DNA of 12,238 nt from an uncultured Ruminiclostridium sp. (GTDB lineage Bacteria > Bacillota > Clostridia > Oscillospirales > Ruminococcaceae), in the NCBI GenBank assembly GCA_934462775.1, contig CAKSIR010000064.1:1-12238 (forward strand), read 5' to 3'. Under the pieces are notes generated by a model. It worked only from the letters and a program-made list of their open reading frames with translations. It did not search any database and was not told the origin of the DNA. Below are positions 5,750 through 12,226 of the stretch, piece by piece. Position numbers and translations under genes: made by a program. Within the stretch, counting starts at the first letter, position 1. Each line of letters starts with the position of its first letter.

Positions 5750-5928
5750 ATAGACACAACAGGAAAGGGAGAAAACAGTGAACAGAGAAAATAAAACAAA
5801 TACATTTCTTGCAGTGCTGCTAAGCCTTAACCGAATGTGCTGCTGAACAAGGACTAGCCCATAGATATAATACAAGGTGCTGTTCTGACTTAATAACATA
5901 CTAATCAGATATGACAACTATTATATAG
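5726..5928 (+). repeat. Imperfect direct repeat flanking the leader peptide
   Basis: AATAACCTACTAAT (5726-5739) recurs as AATAACATACTAAT (5892-5905), 13 of 14 identical. Each is followed by a near-identical 11-mer, CTATAATATAG (5743-5753) and CTATTATATAG (5918-5928). The first copy is the promoter itself; the second lies just upstream of the metN ribosome binding site. It may be a duplicated promoter or operator segment. Confidence 0.5.
5778..5846 (+). CDS. Leader peptide, 22 aa, ending Arg-Met-Cys-Cys
   Basis: A short frame with a GTG start and a very good ribosome binding site (AAAGGGAG, GGGAG at 5767-5771, 6 bases before GTG). It begins about 22 nt from the predicted transcript start. It encodes MNRENKTNTF, then LAVLLSLN, then the terminal Arg-Met-Cys-Cys before TGA (5844-5846). 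The two final TGC codons directly before the stop resemble polycysteine attenuators described for sulfur operons in Actinobacteria. Position, ribosome binding site and the sulfur amino acid tail, ahead of a methionine transporter operon, suggest a stalling-based sensor of Cys-tRNA or Met-tRNA. The roughly 100 nt between it and metN contain no classical terminator, so translational control is more likely than transcriptional. Not recognised as a described leader. Confidence 0.6.
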   Translation: MNRENKTNTFLAVLLSLNRMCC

Positions 5929-5948
5929 AACAGAGAGGAGCAATTCCT

Positions 5949-6995
5949 TTGATTGCCTTAAAAAACATTACCAAAACCTTTACGGTGTCAGACAAGGAAG
6001 TACACGCGGTACAGGACGTAAGCCTTACCATAAACGACAAGGACATTTTCGGAATAATCGGTTTTTCCGGCGCGGGAAAATCAACTCTTGTACGATGCAT
6101 AAATCTTCTTGAACGTCCGACAAGCGGCTCGGTTGAAATCGACGGACAGGAGCTGACAAAGCTTTCTGCGAAAGAACTCCGCGCAGCAAGAAAGAAAATC
6201 GGCATGATATTTCAACACTTCAATCTTATGCCGTCACGAACGATTTTCGGAAACGTTGCATATCCGTTAAAGGGAAGCGGTCTTACCAAGCAGCAGATAA
6301 AGGACAAGGTTCATGAGCTGCTTGAGCTTGTAGGCATTTCAGAAAAGGAAAACGCTTTTCCAAGACAGCTTTCAGGCGGACAGAAACAGCGTGTTGCAAT
6401 AGCAAGAGCCCTTGCGAACGACCCGAAGATACTGCTTTGCGACGAGGCGACATCGGCGCTTGATCCGCAGACGACAAAGTCAATATTGAAGCTGCTGAAA
6501 AAAGTAAACGAAACCCTTGGCATTACGGTTGTGGTAATAACTCATGAAATGGCGGTTGTAAAGGATATATGCAATCGAGTGGCGGTTATGGATCACGGCG
6601 AGGTTATTGAGGAAGGCGAAGTTTTCTCGGTATTTGCAGCGCCGAAGAAAAAGCTCACAAGGGACTTCATCAAAACAACGTCAAACTTACAGAAAATCGA
6701 GGAGCTTATCGAGGATGGCTCGCCGGTGGCTGCAATTAACAAGGGAGAGCTTATTGTGCGTCTTTCCTATGTTGAAAAGAACACCTCCGAACCGCTGATT
6801 TCATCGGTAACGCAGAAGTTCGGAATTACGCTGAACATAATTTTTGCAGACGTTGAAATCGTTCAGAACGCTCCGATAGGCGGAACGGTTGCAATCATCA
6901 GCGGCGACAGCGCGAAAATAGATAATGCGCTTCAATATCTGATAGACAAGAATGTAGGAGTGGAGGTAATCAAGGATGGAAGAGTTTCTGAATAA
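5949..6995 (+). CDS. metN: Methionine ABC transporter ATP-binding protein MetN
   Basis: The cytoplasmic ATPase of a methionine/methionine-analogue importer. It starts with a TTG codon at 5949, supported by GAGAGGAG 8 bases upstream. Motifs: Walker A GFSGAGKS (38-45), Q-loop at Q89, signature LSGGQ (141-145), Walker B ILLCDE (161-166), D-loop SALD, and H199. The C-terminal segment of about 75 residues (roughly 266-340, starting ELIVRLSYVEKNTSEP) is the ACT-like NIL domain that binds methionine and feedback-inhibits transport in MetN proteins. At 348 aa it is a normal MetN length. It overlaps metI by 20 bp. The ribosome binding site AGGAG can pair with TTCCT (5944-5948) in a small hairpin, so initiation may be restrained. 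Confidence 0.95.
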   Translation: MIALKNITKTFTVSDKEVHAVQDVSLTINDKDIFGIIGFSGAGKSTLVRCINLLERPTSGSVEIDGQELTKLSAKELRAARKKIGMIFQHFNLMPSRTIFGNVAYPLKGSGLTKQQIKDKVHELLELVGISEKENAFPRQLSGGQKQRVAIARALANDPKILLCDEATSALDPQTTKSILKLLKKVNETLGITVVVITHEMAVVKDICNRVAVMDHGEVIEEGEVFSVFAAPKKKLTRDFIKTTSNLQKIEELIEDGSPVAAINKGELIVRLSYVEKNTSEPLISSVTQKFGITLNIIFADVEIVQNAPIGGTVAIISGDSAKIDNALQYLIDKNVGVEVIKDGRVSE

Positions 6996-7656
6996 CATTA
7001 TCCCGAACGTGATGGATAAGCTGCCTGCCTTTGTTCAGGCAATCGGAGATACTCTTATAATGGTTGCCTGGTCGGGTTCAATCGCGTTTGTGATTGGATT
7101 ATTCCTCGGAATTGTTATAACGGTAACAAAGCCGGGCGGAATACTTGAAAACAAGATAGTTTATCAGATTCTCGACAAGCTGATAAATTTCTTCCGCTCA
7201 ATCCCGTTCATTATCCTGCTGACATGGGTAATCCCGCTGTCAAGACTGATTATGGGAACAGCAATCAACGTTGAGGGCGCAATTGTTCCGCTGGTAATGG
7301 GAACAGTTCCGTTCTTCTCAAGACAGGTCGAAAGCGCGCTGGCCGAAACAGATAAGGGGCTTGTTGAAGCGGCTCTTTCAATGGGTTCAAGCCCGATTGA
7401 GATAATCTTCAGAGTTTATCTCCGTGAAAGCGTTTCGGCAATCGCAAGAGGCACAACAATAACGGCAATCAGCCTTGTAGGTCTTACCGCAATGGCAGGC
7501 GCAGTCGGTTCAGGCGGACTTGGAGATTTCGCAATCAGATACGGTCACGACAGAAACATGACTGACGTAACCTGGGTAACGGTAATCGTAGTGTTTATTC
7601 TTGTAAGCATAATCCAGCTTGTGGGAAATCTGGTAGTAAAGAAGAACAGACACTGA
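6976..7656 (+). CDS. metI: Methionine ABC transporter permease MetI
   Basis: The inner-membrane permease of the MetNIQ importer, 226 aa with about five transmembrane helices (around residues 25-50, 68-88, 98-114, 160-180 and 198-221). The cytoplasmic EAA loop that contacts MetN is clear: EAALSMGSSPIEIIFRVYLRE (131-151 region). The SxAGAVGSGGLGDFAIRYG segment (173-190) is characteristic of MetI. GGAGG (6962-6966) inside the end of metN precedes the ATG, and the 20-bp overlap indicates translational coupling. Confidence 0.95.
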   Translation: MEEFLNNIIPNVMDKLPAFVQAIGDTLIMVAWSGSIAFVIGLFLGIVITVTKPGGILENKIVYQILDKLINFFRSIPFIILLTWVIPLSRLIMGTAINVEGAIVPLVMGTVPFFSRQVESALAETDKGLVEAALSMGSSPIEIIFRVYLRESVSAIARGTTITAISLVGLTAMAGAVGSGGLGDFAIRYGHDRNMTDVTWVTVIVVFILVSIIQLVGNLVVKKNRH

Positions 7657-7666
7657 GGAGGCGGCA

Positions 7667-8626
7667 ATGGAAGTACAGACAAGAAAAATCGTTATAATCG
7701 GCGCAGGTCACGTTGGCTCTCATGCAGCTTATGCGCTTATCTCGCAGGGACTTGCCGAGGAAATAGTCTTTATAGACGTTGACAAGAAAAAAGCGGAAGC
7801 TCAGGCGCTTGACCTGTTTGATTCGACCGTTTACCTCCGCAAAAGAGCAATCGTCCGTTCGGGAGATTACTCTGACGCAAAGGACGCAAACCTGCTGATA
7901 GTTGCAGCAGGACCGCTGCCCGATATGAGCAGGGGACAGACCAGAATGGATACTCTCCGTCAGACAATCGAGATAATGAAGGACGTAACGGAGAACATTA
8001 AAAAATCCGGTTTTTCGGGAATTATCCTGAACATTTCAAACCCTGCCGATGTGGTAACACATTACATACAGCACGTTCTGGACTGGCCGTCGGAGAAAAT
8101 TTTCTCAACCAGTACGACCCTTGATTCAGCAAGACTAAGACGCGCGGTTTCACAGGCAGTGGGCATTGACCAAAAATCCGTTTATGCTTACGCATTGGGC
8201 GAGCATGGCGAAAGTCAGATGGTTCCGTGGTCAACGGTAACAATCGCGGGAAAACCGCTGTTCAAGCTGATGGAGGAATATCCCGACACCTATGGCAAGC
8301 TTGACCTTGACGCTCTTGCAGCGGCAGGAAAGGCGGGCGGCTGGGTTATTCTCGGCGGCAAGGGTTCAACCGAATTCGGAATCGGCGCGACAATCGCAGA
8401 GGTTGTAACCGCTGTATTCGGAGATGAAAACAGAGTGCTGCCAATATCGGTGCTGCTTGACGGCAAATACGGACAGCACGACGTTTACGCAAGCGTTCCC
8501 GCAGTGCTGAACAAAAACGGAGTTGCTGAGATAATTGAGCTTGATTTAAACGAAAAAGAGCAGGAGCAGTTCAGCGCTTCCTGCAAGACAATGTATGAAA
8601 ACTATAAACTTGCATTAACACTTTAA
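7667..8626 (+). CDS. NAD-dependent 2-hydroxyacid dehydrogenase, lactate/malate dehydrogenase superfamily
   Basis: Interconverts an L-2-hydroxy acid and its 2-keto acid with NAD(H). The length of 319 aa is normal. Rossmann motif GAGHVG (12-17) with Asp37 after the second strand indicates NAD preference. Catalytic residues are conserved: Arg93 in GQTR, Asn125 in NISNPAD, Asp153 and Arg156 in TTLDSARLR, and His180 in GEHGES. The mobile specificity loop AGPLPDMSRGQTR (81-93) is two residues longer than in lactate dehydrogenase and has neither the lactate-type Gln nor the malate-type Arg at the selective position (Met or Ser there). The true substrate is therefore probably neither lactate nor malate. 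It lies between metI and metQ, 10 nt after metI with GGAGG in the gap, so a sulfur hydroxy/keto acid such as 2-keto-4-methylthiobutyrate is a reasonable guess. Lactate dehydrogenase remains the default alternative. Confidence 0.87.
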   Translation: MEVQTRKIVIIGAGHVGSHAAYALISQGLAEEIVFIDVDKKKAEAQALDLFDSTVYLRKRAIVRSGDYSDAKDANLLIVAAGPLPDMSRGQTRMDTLRQTIEIMKDVTENIKKSGFSGIILNISNPADVVTHYIQHVLDWPSEKIFSTSTTLDSARLRRAVSQAVGIDQKSVYAYALGEHGESQMVPWSTVTIAGKPLFKLMEEYPDTYGKLDLDALAAAGKAGGWVILGGKGSTEFGIGATIAEVVTAVFGDENRVLPISVLLDGKYGQHDVYASVPAVLNKNGVAEIIELDLNEKEQEQFSASCKTMYENYKLALTL

Positions 8627-8649
8627 TTGATATTATGGAGGACATCAAA

Positions 8650-9501
8650 ATGAAACTTAAAGGAATTATCGCGTCATTACTTTCGGCAGCGGCTATCGTA
8701 TCATCGTTCGCAGGCTGCTCATCATCAGATACAGCGTCAGCAGCAACAACCGTCAAGCTCGGCGTTGTAGGCAGCATTTACGAGGACTTATGGCAGCCTG
8801 CAAAGGAAAGCCTTAAGGAGCAGGGAATCGATCTTGAAATCGTACAGTTCTCCGACTATGTAACGCCTAACAACGCGCTGAACAGCGGCGACATTGATCT
8901 TAACGCATTCCAGCACAAAATTTATCTGAACAACGAAATTGAACAGTACAAGTACAACATCGAGGTTGTGGGCTACACGTTCATTATTCCGCTTAACCTC
9001 TACTCCCACAAGGTTTCCTCCGTTTCGGAGCTTAAGGACGGCGATGTGGTTGCAATCCCTGACGACCTTACAAACGGCGGACGTGCAATCAAGGTGCTTG
9101 CAGCAGCGGGACTTATCACATTAAAGGACGACGCAAGCTTCAACCCAACGCTTGACGATATTGCGACATACAACACAGCAATTGAAATCAAGGAGCTTAA
9201 GGCAAACACAATCCCATCTGTTCTTGACGATGTAACAGCGGCGGTTGTAAACGGAAACTACGCCCTTGACTTCGGTCTAAAGACAGAAGAAGCAATTTAC
9301 AAGGACAGCGTTCTTGACGAAGAAAACTATTGGAATCTTATTGCAGCGCGCTCAGAGGATTTAAAGGACTCAGCAAAGGCAGAAATCTACAAAAAGGTTG
9401 TTGCAGCATTCCAGACAGACGCTACTGAAAAGGTATTCAACGAAACATTCGGCGGATATTTCATCAAGGTAGGCTGGGATCAGGATTTATTCGCAAAGTA
9501 A
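8650..9501 (+). CDS. metQ: Methionine-binding lipoprotein MetQ (NlpA family)
   Basis: The membrane-anchored substrate-binding protein of the importer, 283 aa. ATG at 8650 is chosen because GGAGG lies at 8637-8641; an earlier ATG at 8635 overlaps that site. Residues 1-22 form a lipoprotein signal with lipobox SFAGC, Cys22 lipidated, followed by a Ser/Ala linker. NlpA hallmarks are KLGVVGSIYED, FSDYVTPNNALNSGDIDLNAFQHKIYLNN, VAIPDDLTNGGRAIKVLAAAGLI and AAVVNGNYALDFGL, the last carrying the Asn known to contact methionine in homologues. One difference: where many MetQ proteins have an Arg-Ser-Leu-Asp-Asp segment, this one reads Ser-Val-Leu-Asp-Asp, which could affect ligand choice. It is separated from metN and metI by the dehydrogenase gene. 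Confidence 0.94.
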   Translation: MKLKGIIASLLSAAAIVSSFAGCSSSDTASAATTVKLGVVGSIYEDLWQPAKESLKEQGIDLEIVQFSDYVTPNNALNSGDIDLNAFQHKIYLNNEIEQYKYNIEVVGYTFIIPLNLYSHKVSSVSELKDGDVVAIPDDLTNGGRAIKVLAAAGLITLKDDASFNPTLDDIATYNTAIEIKELKANTIPSVLDDVTAAVVNGNYALDFGLKTEEAIYKDSVLDEENYWNLIAARSEDLKDSAKAEIYKKVVAAFQTDATEKVFNETFGGYFIKVGWDQDLFAK

Positions 9502-9515
9502 TCCGACTGAATATA

Positions 9516-9570
9516 GGCAATTAACCGCCGAGTGAACTGCTCTGACAGGCAGCCGCTCGGCGGAATTGCC
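9516..9570 (+). other. Large GC-rich hairpin between metQ and glcD-like gene
   Basis: GGCAATT-aa-CCGCCGAG (9516-9532) pairs with CTCGGCGGAATTGCC (9556-9570): 15 bp with a 2-nt bulge. An inner CTGC/GCAG pairing closes the loop. No T tract follows (next bases GAAATTACGG), so it is not a standard intrinsic terminator. It more likely acts as a 3' stabiliser or processing site that raises metQ mRNA relative to the downstream enzymes, as known for hairpins after binding-protein genes. Partial termination is possible. Confidence 0.6.
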
Positions 9571-9610
9571 GAAATTACGGATTTAAACACGATCTGTCAT
9601 TGGAGGATAT

Positions 9611-11005
9611 ATGGACTTAAAGGCGCTCAAAGCAGTTATAAAAGATGAAAACCGCGTTGTTTTTGCTGATATTCCCGAGGAATATCTCAGCGACACTTTA
9701 GGCAGATTAAAGGGAACTGCCTCAGCGCTTGTGTTTGTCAAAAGCACCGAGGAGGTCAGCGGTATTCTGTCATACGCCTGCAAAAACAGGATCCCCGTTA
9801 CACCGAGAGGAGCGGGAACAAATCTTGTCGGCTCAACCGTTCCTGTTGACGGCGGAATTATACTTGACTTTTCGCAGATGAATGGTATACTTGAACTTGA
9901 TACGGAAACCATGACGGTTACTGTTGAGCCGGGTATACTTTTGCAGGATTTGCAGCGCTTTGTCGAGGAAAATGGTCTGTTCTATCCTCCGGACCCGGGA
10001 GAAAAAGCCTCGACCATAGGCGGCAACATCAGCACCAACGCAGGCGGAATGAGAGCTGTTAAATACGGCGTTACAAGGGATTACGTCCGCGGACTTGAGG
10101 TTGTAACGGCAGACGGAACAGTGCTTACAGTCGGCGGCAAGAATGTAAAGGACGCAAGCGGACTTTCGCTGAAAAATCTCTACATCGGTTCTGAGGGAAC
10201 ACTCGCCGTAATAACAAAGTGCATTCTTCGCCTTATTCCAAAGCCCGAAACAAGCCTGAGCGTTCTTGTTCCGTACAGCGACCTTGAAACAGGAATTTCC
10301 TGTGTTCTGAAAATACTCCGCGCTAACGCCAATCCAACGGCGGTGGAATTTATGGAGCGCAAGGTGGTTAAGCTTGGGGAGGACTTTTCGGGAGTTAAGT
10401 ATCCCTGCCCAAATGCAGGCTCGTACATTTTGCTTACCTTTGACGGAGGAGCGGAGGAGGTTACGGCAAACTCAGAGCGTGTGCGAAAGCTGGCGCTTGA
10501 GAACGGCGCACTTGACTATATTTTGCTGTCCGACCCTGAGAGAGCGGCTGAAATATGGAAGGTTAGAGGGGCGCTGGTTAAGGCGGTTGAAGCCGTATCC
10601 GAGCAGGAACCTGTGGACGTAGTTGTTCCTATCAGCAAAACGGCTGAGTTTATCAGCTTCATCAATCAGCTCGATAAGGAAAGCGGAATGCGAATGGTAA
10701 GCTTCGGTCACGCAGGCGACGGAAATGTTCATCTCTGCGTTGTCAGGGGCAGCCGCGATGAACAAAGCTGGAAAAGGGAGCTTTATGAAAATATGGATAA
10801 AGCCTACGCAAAGGCTTACGAGCTTGGCGGAGTTACCTCCGGCGAGCACGGAATCGGAATAAGCAAGCGCAGATATTTCCTGCGTGAAACCCATAAAGAA
10901 AATCTGGCGATTATGAACAGCGTGAAAAACGCGCTTGATCCGCTGCACATACTTAATGATAAAAAATCCTACATAATCGGAGGAAACAATGAAGAACTTA
11001 TCTGA
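9611..11005 (+). CDS. FAD-dependent 2-hydroxyacid oxidoreductase, GlcD/D-lactate dehydrogenase family
   Basis: Oxidises (usually D-)2-hydroxy acids to 2-keto acids using FAD; 464 aa, normal for GlcD/LctD-type enzymes. The VAO-type FAD domain is shown by PRGAGTNLVG (65-74), GGNISTNAGG (137-146), YGVTRDYVRGLEVV (152-165) and GSEGTLAVIT (193-202). The C-terminal FAD-oxidase domain carries FGHAGDGNVH (365-374) with metal/substrate histidines and SGEHGIG (410-416). In anaerobes such enzymes often work with an electron-bifurcating EtfAB pair encoded beside them; none is in this window, so the electron partner is unknown. GGAGG precedes ATG by 4-5 bases, and the gene overlaps the aminotransferase by 17 bp. 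With the L-type dehydrogenase upstream, the operon could handle both hydroxy acid enantiomers. Confidence 0.9.
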   Translation: MDLKALKAVIKDENRVVFADIPEEYLSDTLGRLKGTASALVFVKSTEEVSGILSYACKNRIPVTPRGAGTNLVGSTVPVDGGIILDFSQMNGILELDTETMTVTVEPGILLQDLQRFVEENGLFYPPDPGEKASTIGGNISTNAGGMRAVKYGVTRDYVRGLEVVTADGTVLTVGGKNVKDASGLSLKNLYIGSEGTLAVITKCILRLIPKPETSLSVLVPYSDLETGISCVLKILRANANPTAVEFMERKVVKLGEDFSGVKYPCPNAGSYILLTFDGGAEEVTANSERVRKLALENGALDYILLSDPERAAEIWKVRGALVKAVEAVSEQEPVDVVVPISKTAEFISFINQLDKESGMRMVSFGHAGDGNVHLCVVRGSRDEQSWKRELYENMDKAYAKAYELGGVTSGEHGIGISKRRYFLRETHKENLAIMNSVKNALDPLHILNDKKSYIIGGNNEELI

Positions 11006-12155
11006 TCGCACAAAAGGCTTTACCGACTCGGTTATACGCCGCATGACCCGTATTTCAAACAAATACGGCGCAGTAAATCTTTCACAGGGCTTTCCTGATT
11101 TTGAGCCGCCGAAGCCAATACTTGACCGCCTTGCGCAGGTTTCGCACGAGGACTATCATCAGTACTCCATAACATGGGGCGCTCAGAATTTCCGCGAGGC
11201 GCTTGCGGAAAAGCAGTCGCGGCTTATGGGCAGAAAAATCGATCCCAACGGCGAAATAGTTGTTACCTGCGGCAGCACCGAGGCGATGATGGCGGCAATG
11301 ATGACCGTTGCAAATCCGGGCGATAAGGTTATTGTTTTCTCTCCGTTTTACGAAAATTACGGCGCAGATACAATTCTGTCGGGAGCGGAGCCTGTTTATG
11401 TTCCGCTCTATCCGCCTGAGTTCAGCTTTAGCGCAGACGAGCTTGAAGCTGCATTTAAGCAGAATCCGAAAGCGATTATCCTTTGCAACCCGTCAAACCC
11501 ATGCGGTAAAGTATTCACGCTTGAGGAGCTTCAAACAATAGCGGATTTAGCCGAAAAATACGATACCTATGTAATTACAGACGAGGTGTATGAGCATATT
11601 GTCTATGCGCCCAACAAGCACATTTATTTTGCGTCGCTGCCGGGAATGTGGGAGCGCACAATTTCGTGCAGCTCACTTTCTAAAACCTATTCCATTACGG
11701 GCTGGCGTTTAGGCTATATCATTGCACCGCCGAACATTATTGATGTAGCAAGAAAAGTGCATGATTTTCTGACAGTCGGCGCGGCTGCTCCGTTGCAGGA
11801 GGCCGCTGTTACGGGACTGAAATTCGGCGAGGATTATTATAAGTGGCTAACCGACAAGTACACCTCCAAACGCGACTTGTTCTTAAAGGGACTTGACGAC
11901 ATTGGAATTGCTCATACCGTTCCGCAGGGTGCGTACTATGTTCTGCTTGACATTTCGGAATTTGGCTTTGATTCAGACCTTGAGTTCTGCGAGGTTCTTG
12001 CAAGAGATGTGGGAGTGGGTGCAGTTCCGGGTTCAAGCTTTTTCAGAGAGCCTGTAAATAACCTCATAAGACTGCATTTTGCGAAGAAGGACGAAACCCT
12101 TAACGAGGCGTTAAACAGACTTGAAAGTATCAGAACGAAAATTCTTAAGAAATAA
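10989..12155 (+). CDS. PLP-dependent aminotransferase, YbdL/kynurenine aminotransferase-like (probable methionine aminotransferase)
   Basis: Class I/II fold-type I aminotransferase, 388 aa. The start region VNLSQGFPDFEPP (29-41), TEAMMAAM, NPSNPCGKV (167-175), DEVYEHIVY (198-206), SLSKTYSITGWRLGY (229-243; PLP Lys232), KVHDFLTVGAAAPLQ (256-270) and LIRLHFAKKDETL (359-371; carboxylate-binding Arg361) closely follow E. coli methionine aminotransferase YbdL and the glutamine transaminase K/kynurenine aminotransferase group as I remember them. Expected reaction: methionine (or an aromatic amino acid) plus a 2-keto acid to 2-keto-4-methylthiobutyrate plus an amino acid, reversible. GGAGG (10979-10983) lies inside the end of the glcD-like gene, 5 bases before ATG, with a 17-bp overlap, so coupling is likely. 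It is the last gene of the operon. Aspartate or aromatic specificity is possible. Confidence 0.92.
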   Translation: MKNLSDRTKGFTDSVIRRMTRISNKYGAVNLSQGFPDFEPPKPILDRLAQVSHEDYHQYSITWGAQNFREALAEKQSRLMGRKIDPNGEIVVTCGSTEAMMAAMMTVANPGDKVIVFSPFYENYGADTILSGAEPVYVPLYPPEFSFSADELEAAFKQNPKAIILCNPSNPCGKVFTLEELQTIADLAEKYDTYVITDEVYEHIVYAPNKHIYFASLPGMWERTISCSSLSKTYSITGWRLGYIIAPPNIIDVARKVHDFLTVGAAAPLQEAAVTGLKFGEDYYKWLTDKYTSKRDLFLKGLDDIGIAHTVPQGAYYVLLDISEFGFDSDLEFCEVLARDVGVGAVPGSSFFREPVNNLIRLHFAKKDETLNEALNRLESIRTKILKK

Positions 12156-12158
12156 CAA

Positions 12159-12188
12159 AAGCCGCAAACCTTAGATAGTTTGCGGCTT
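12159..12188 (+). terminator. Hairpin after the operon, probable (bidirectional) terminator
   Basis: AAGCCGCAAAC (12159-12169) pairs perfectly with 12178-12188 around an 8-nt loop, 3 nt after the aminotransferase stop. On the plus strand only a short T pair follows. On the minus strand the stem is followed by TTTTGTTATT, so it would work better for a convergent gene to the right. Confidence 0.6.
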
Positions 12189-12195
12189 CAGTGCG

Positions 12196-12226
12196 TCGAA
12201 AAACTTGCCACCGGCAACTTTTTCGA
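12196..12226. repeat. Inverted repeat TCGAAAAA..TTTTTCGA at the window edge
   Basis: TCGAAAAACTTGCC (12196-12209) and GGCAACTTTTTCGA (12213-12226) form a 14-bp stem with one C-C mismatch and a 3-nt loop. It is placed just beyond the operon-end hairpin. On the minus strand, one frame across it is open from the window edge to a stop near 12172, so the 3' end of a convergent gene is also possible. No function is assigned. Confidence 0.45.

Noticed and set aside
5866..5871. TATAAT as a second metN promoter
   Set aside because: No acceptable -35 lies 16-18 bp upstream (best TGAACA, four of six), while the promoter at 5721-5749 has good spacing and the operator at the right distance.
5756..5948. 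SAM riboswitch or T-box in the metN leader
   Set aside because: I see neither the conserved S-box core nor a T-box GGTGG/ACCGCG element, and no terminator hairpin with a T tract; the short ORF explains the leader better.
9516..9570. Intrinsic terminator between metQ and the glcD-like gene
   Set aside because: The stem is strong but no T tract follows, and the downstream gene has no visible promoter of its own.
10472..11062. 196-aa minus-strand open frame
   Set aside because: It lies antisense to the glcD-like gene and the aminotransferase start, both with full motif support; no ribosome binding site or family similarity is visible.
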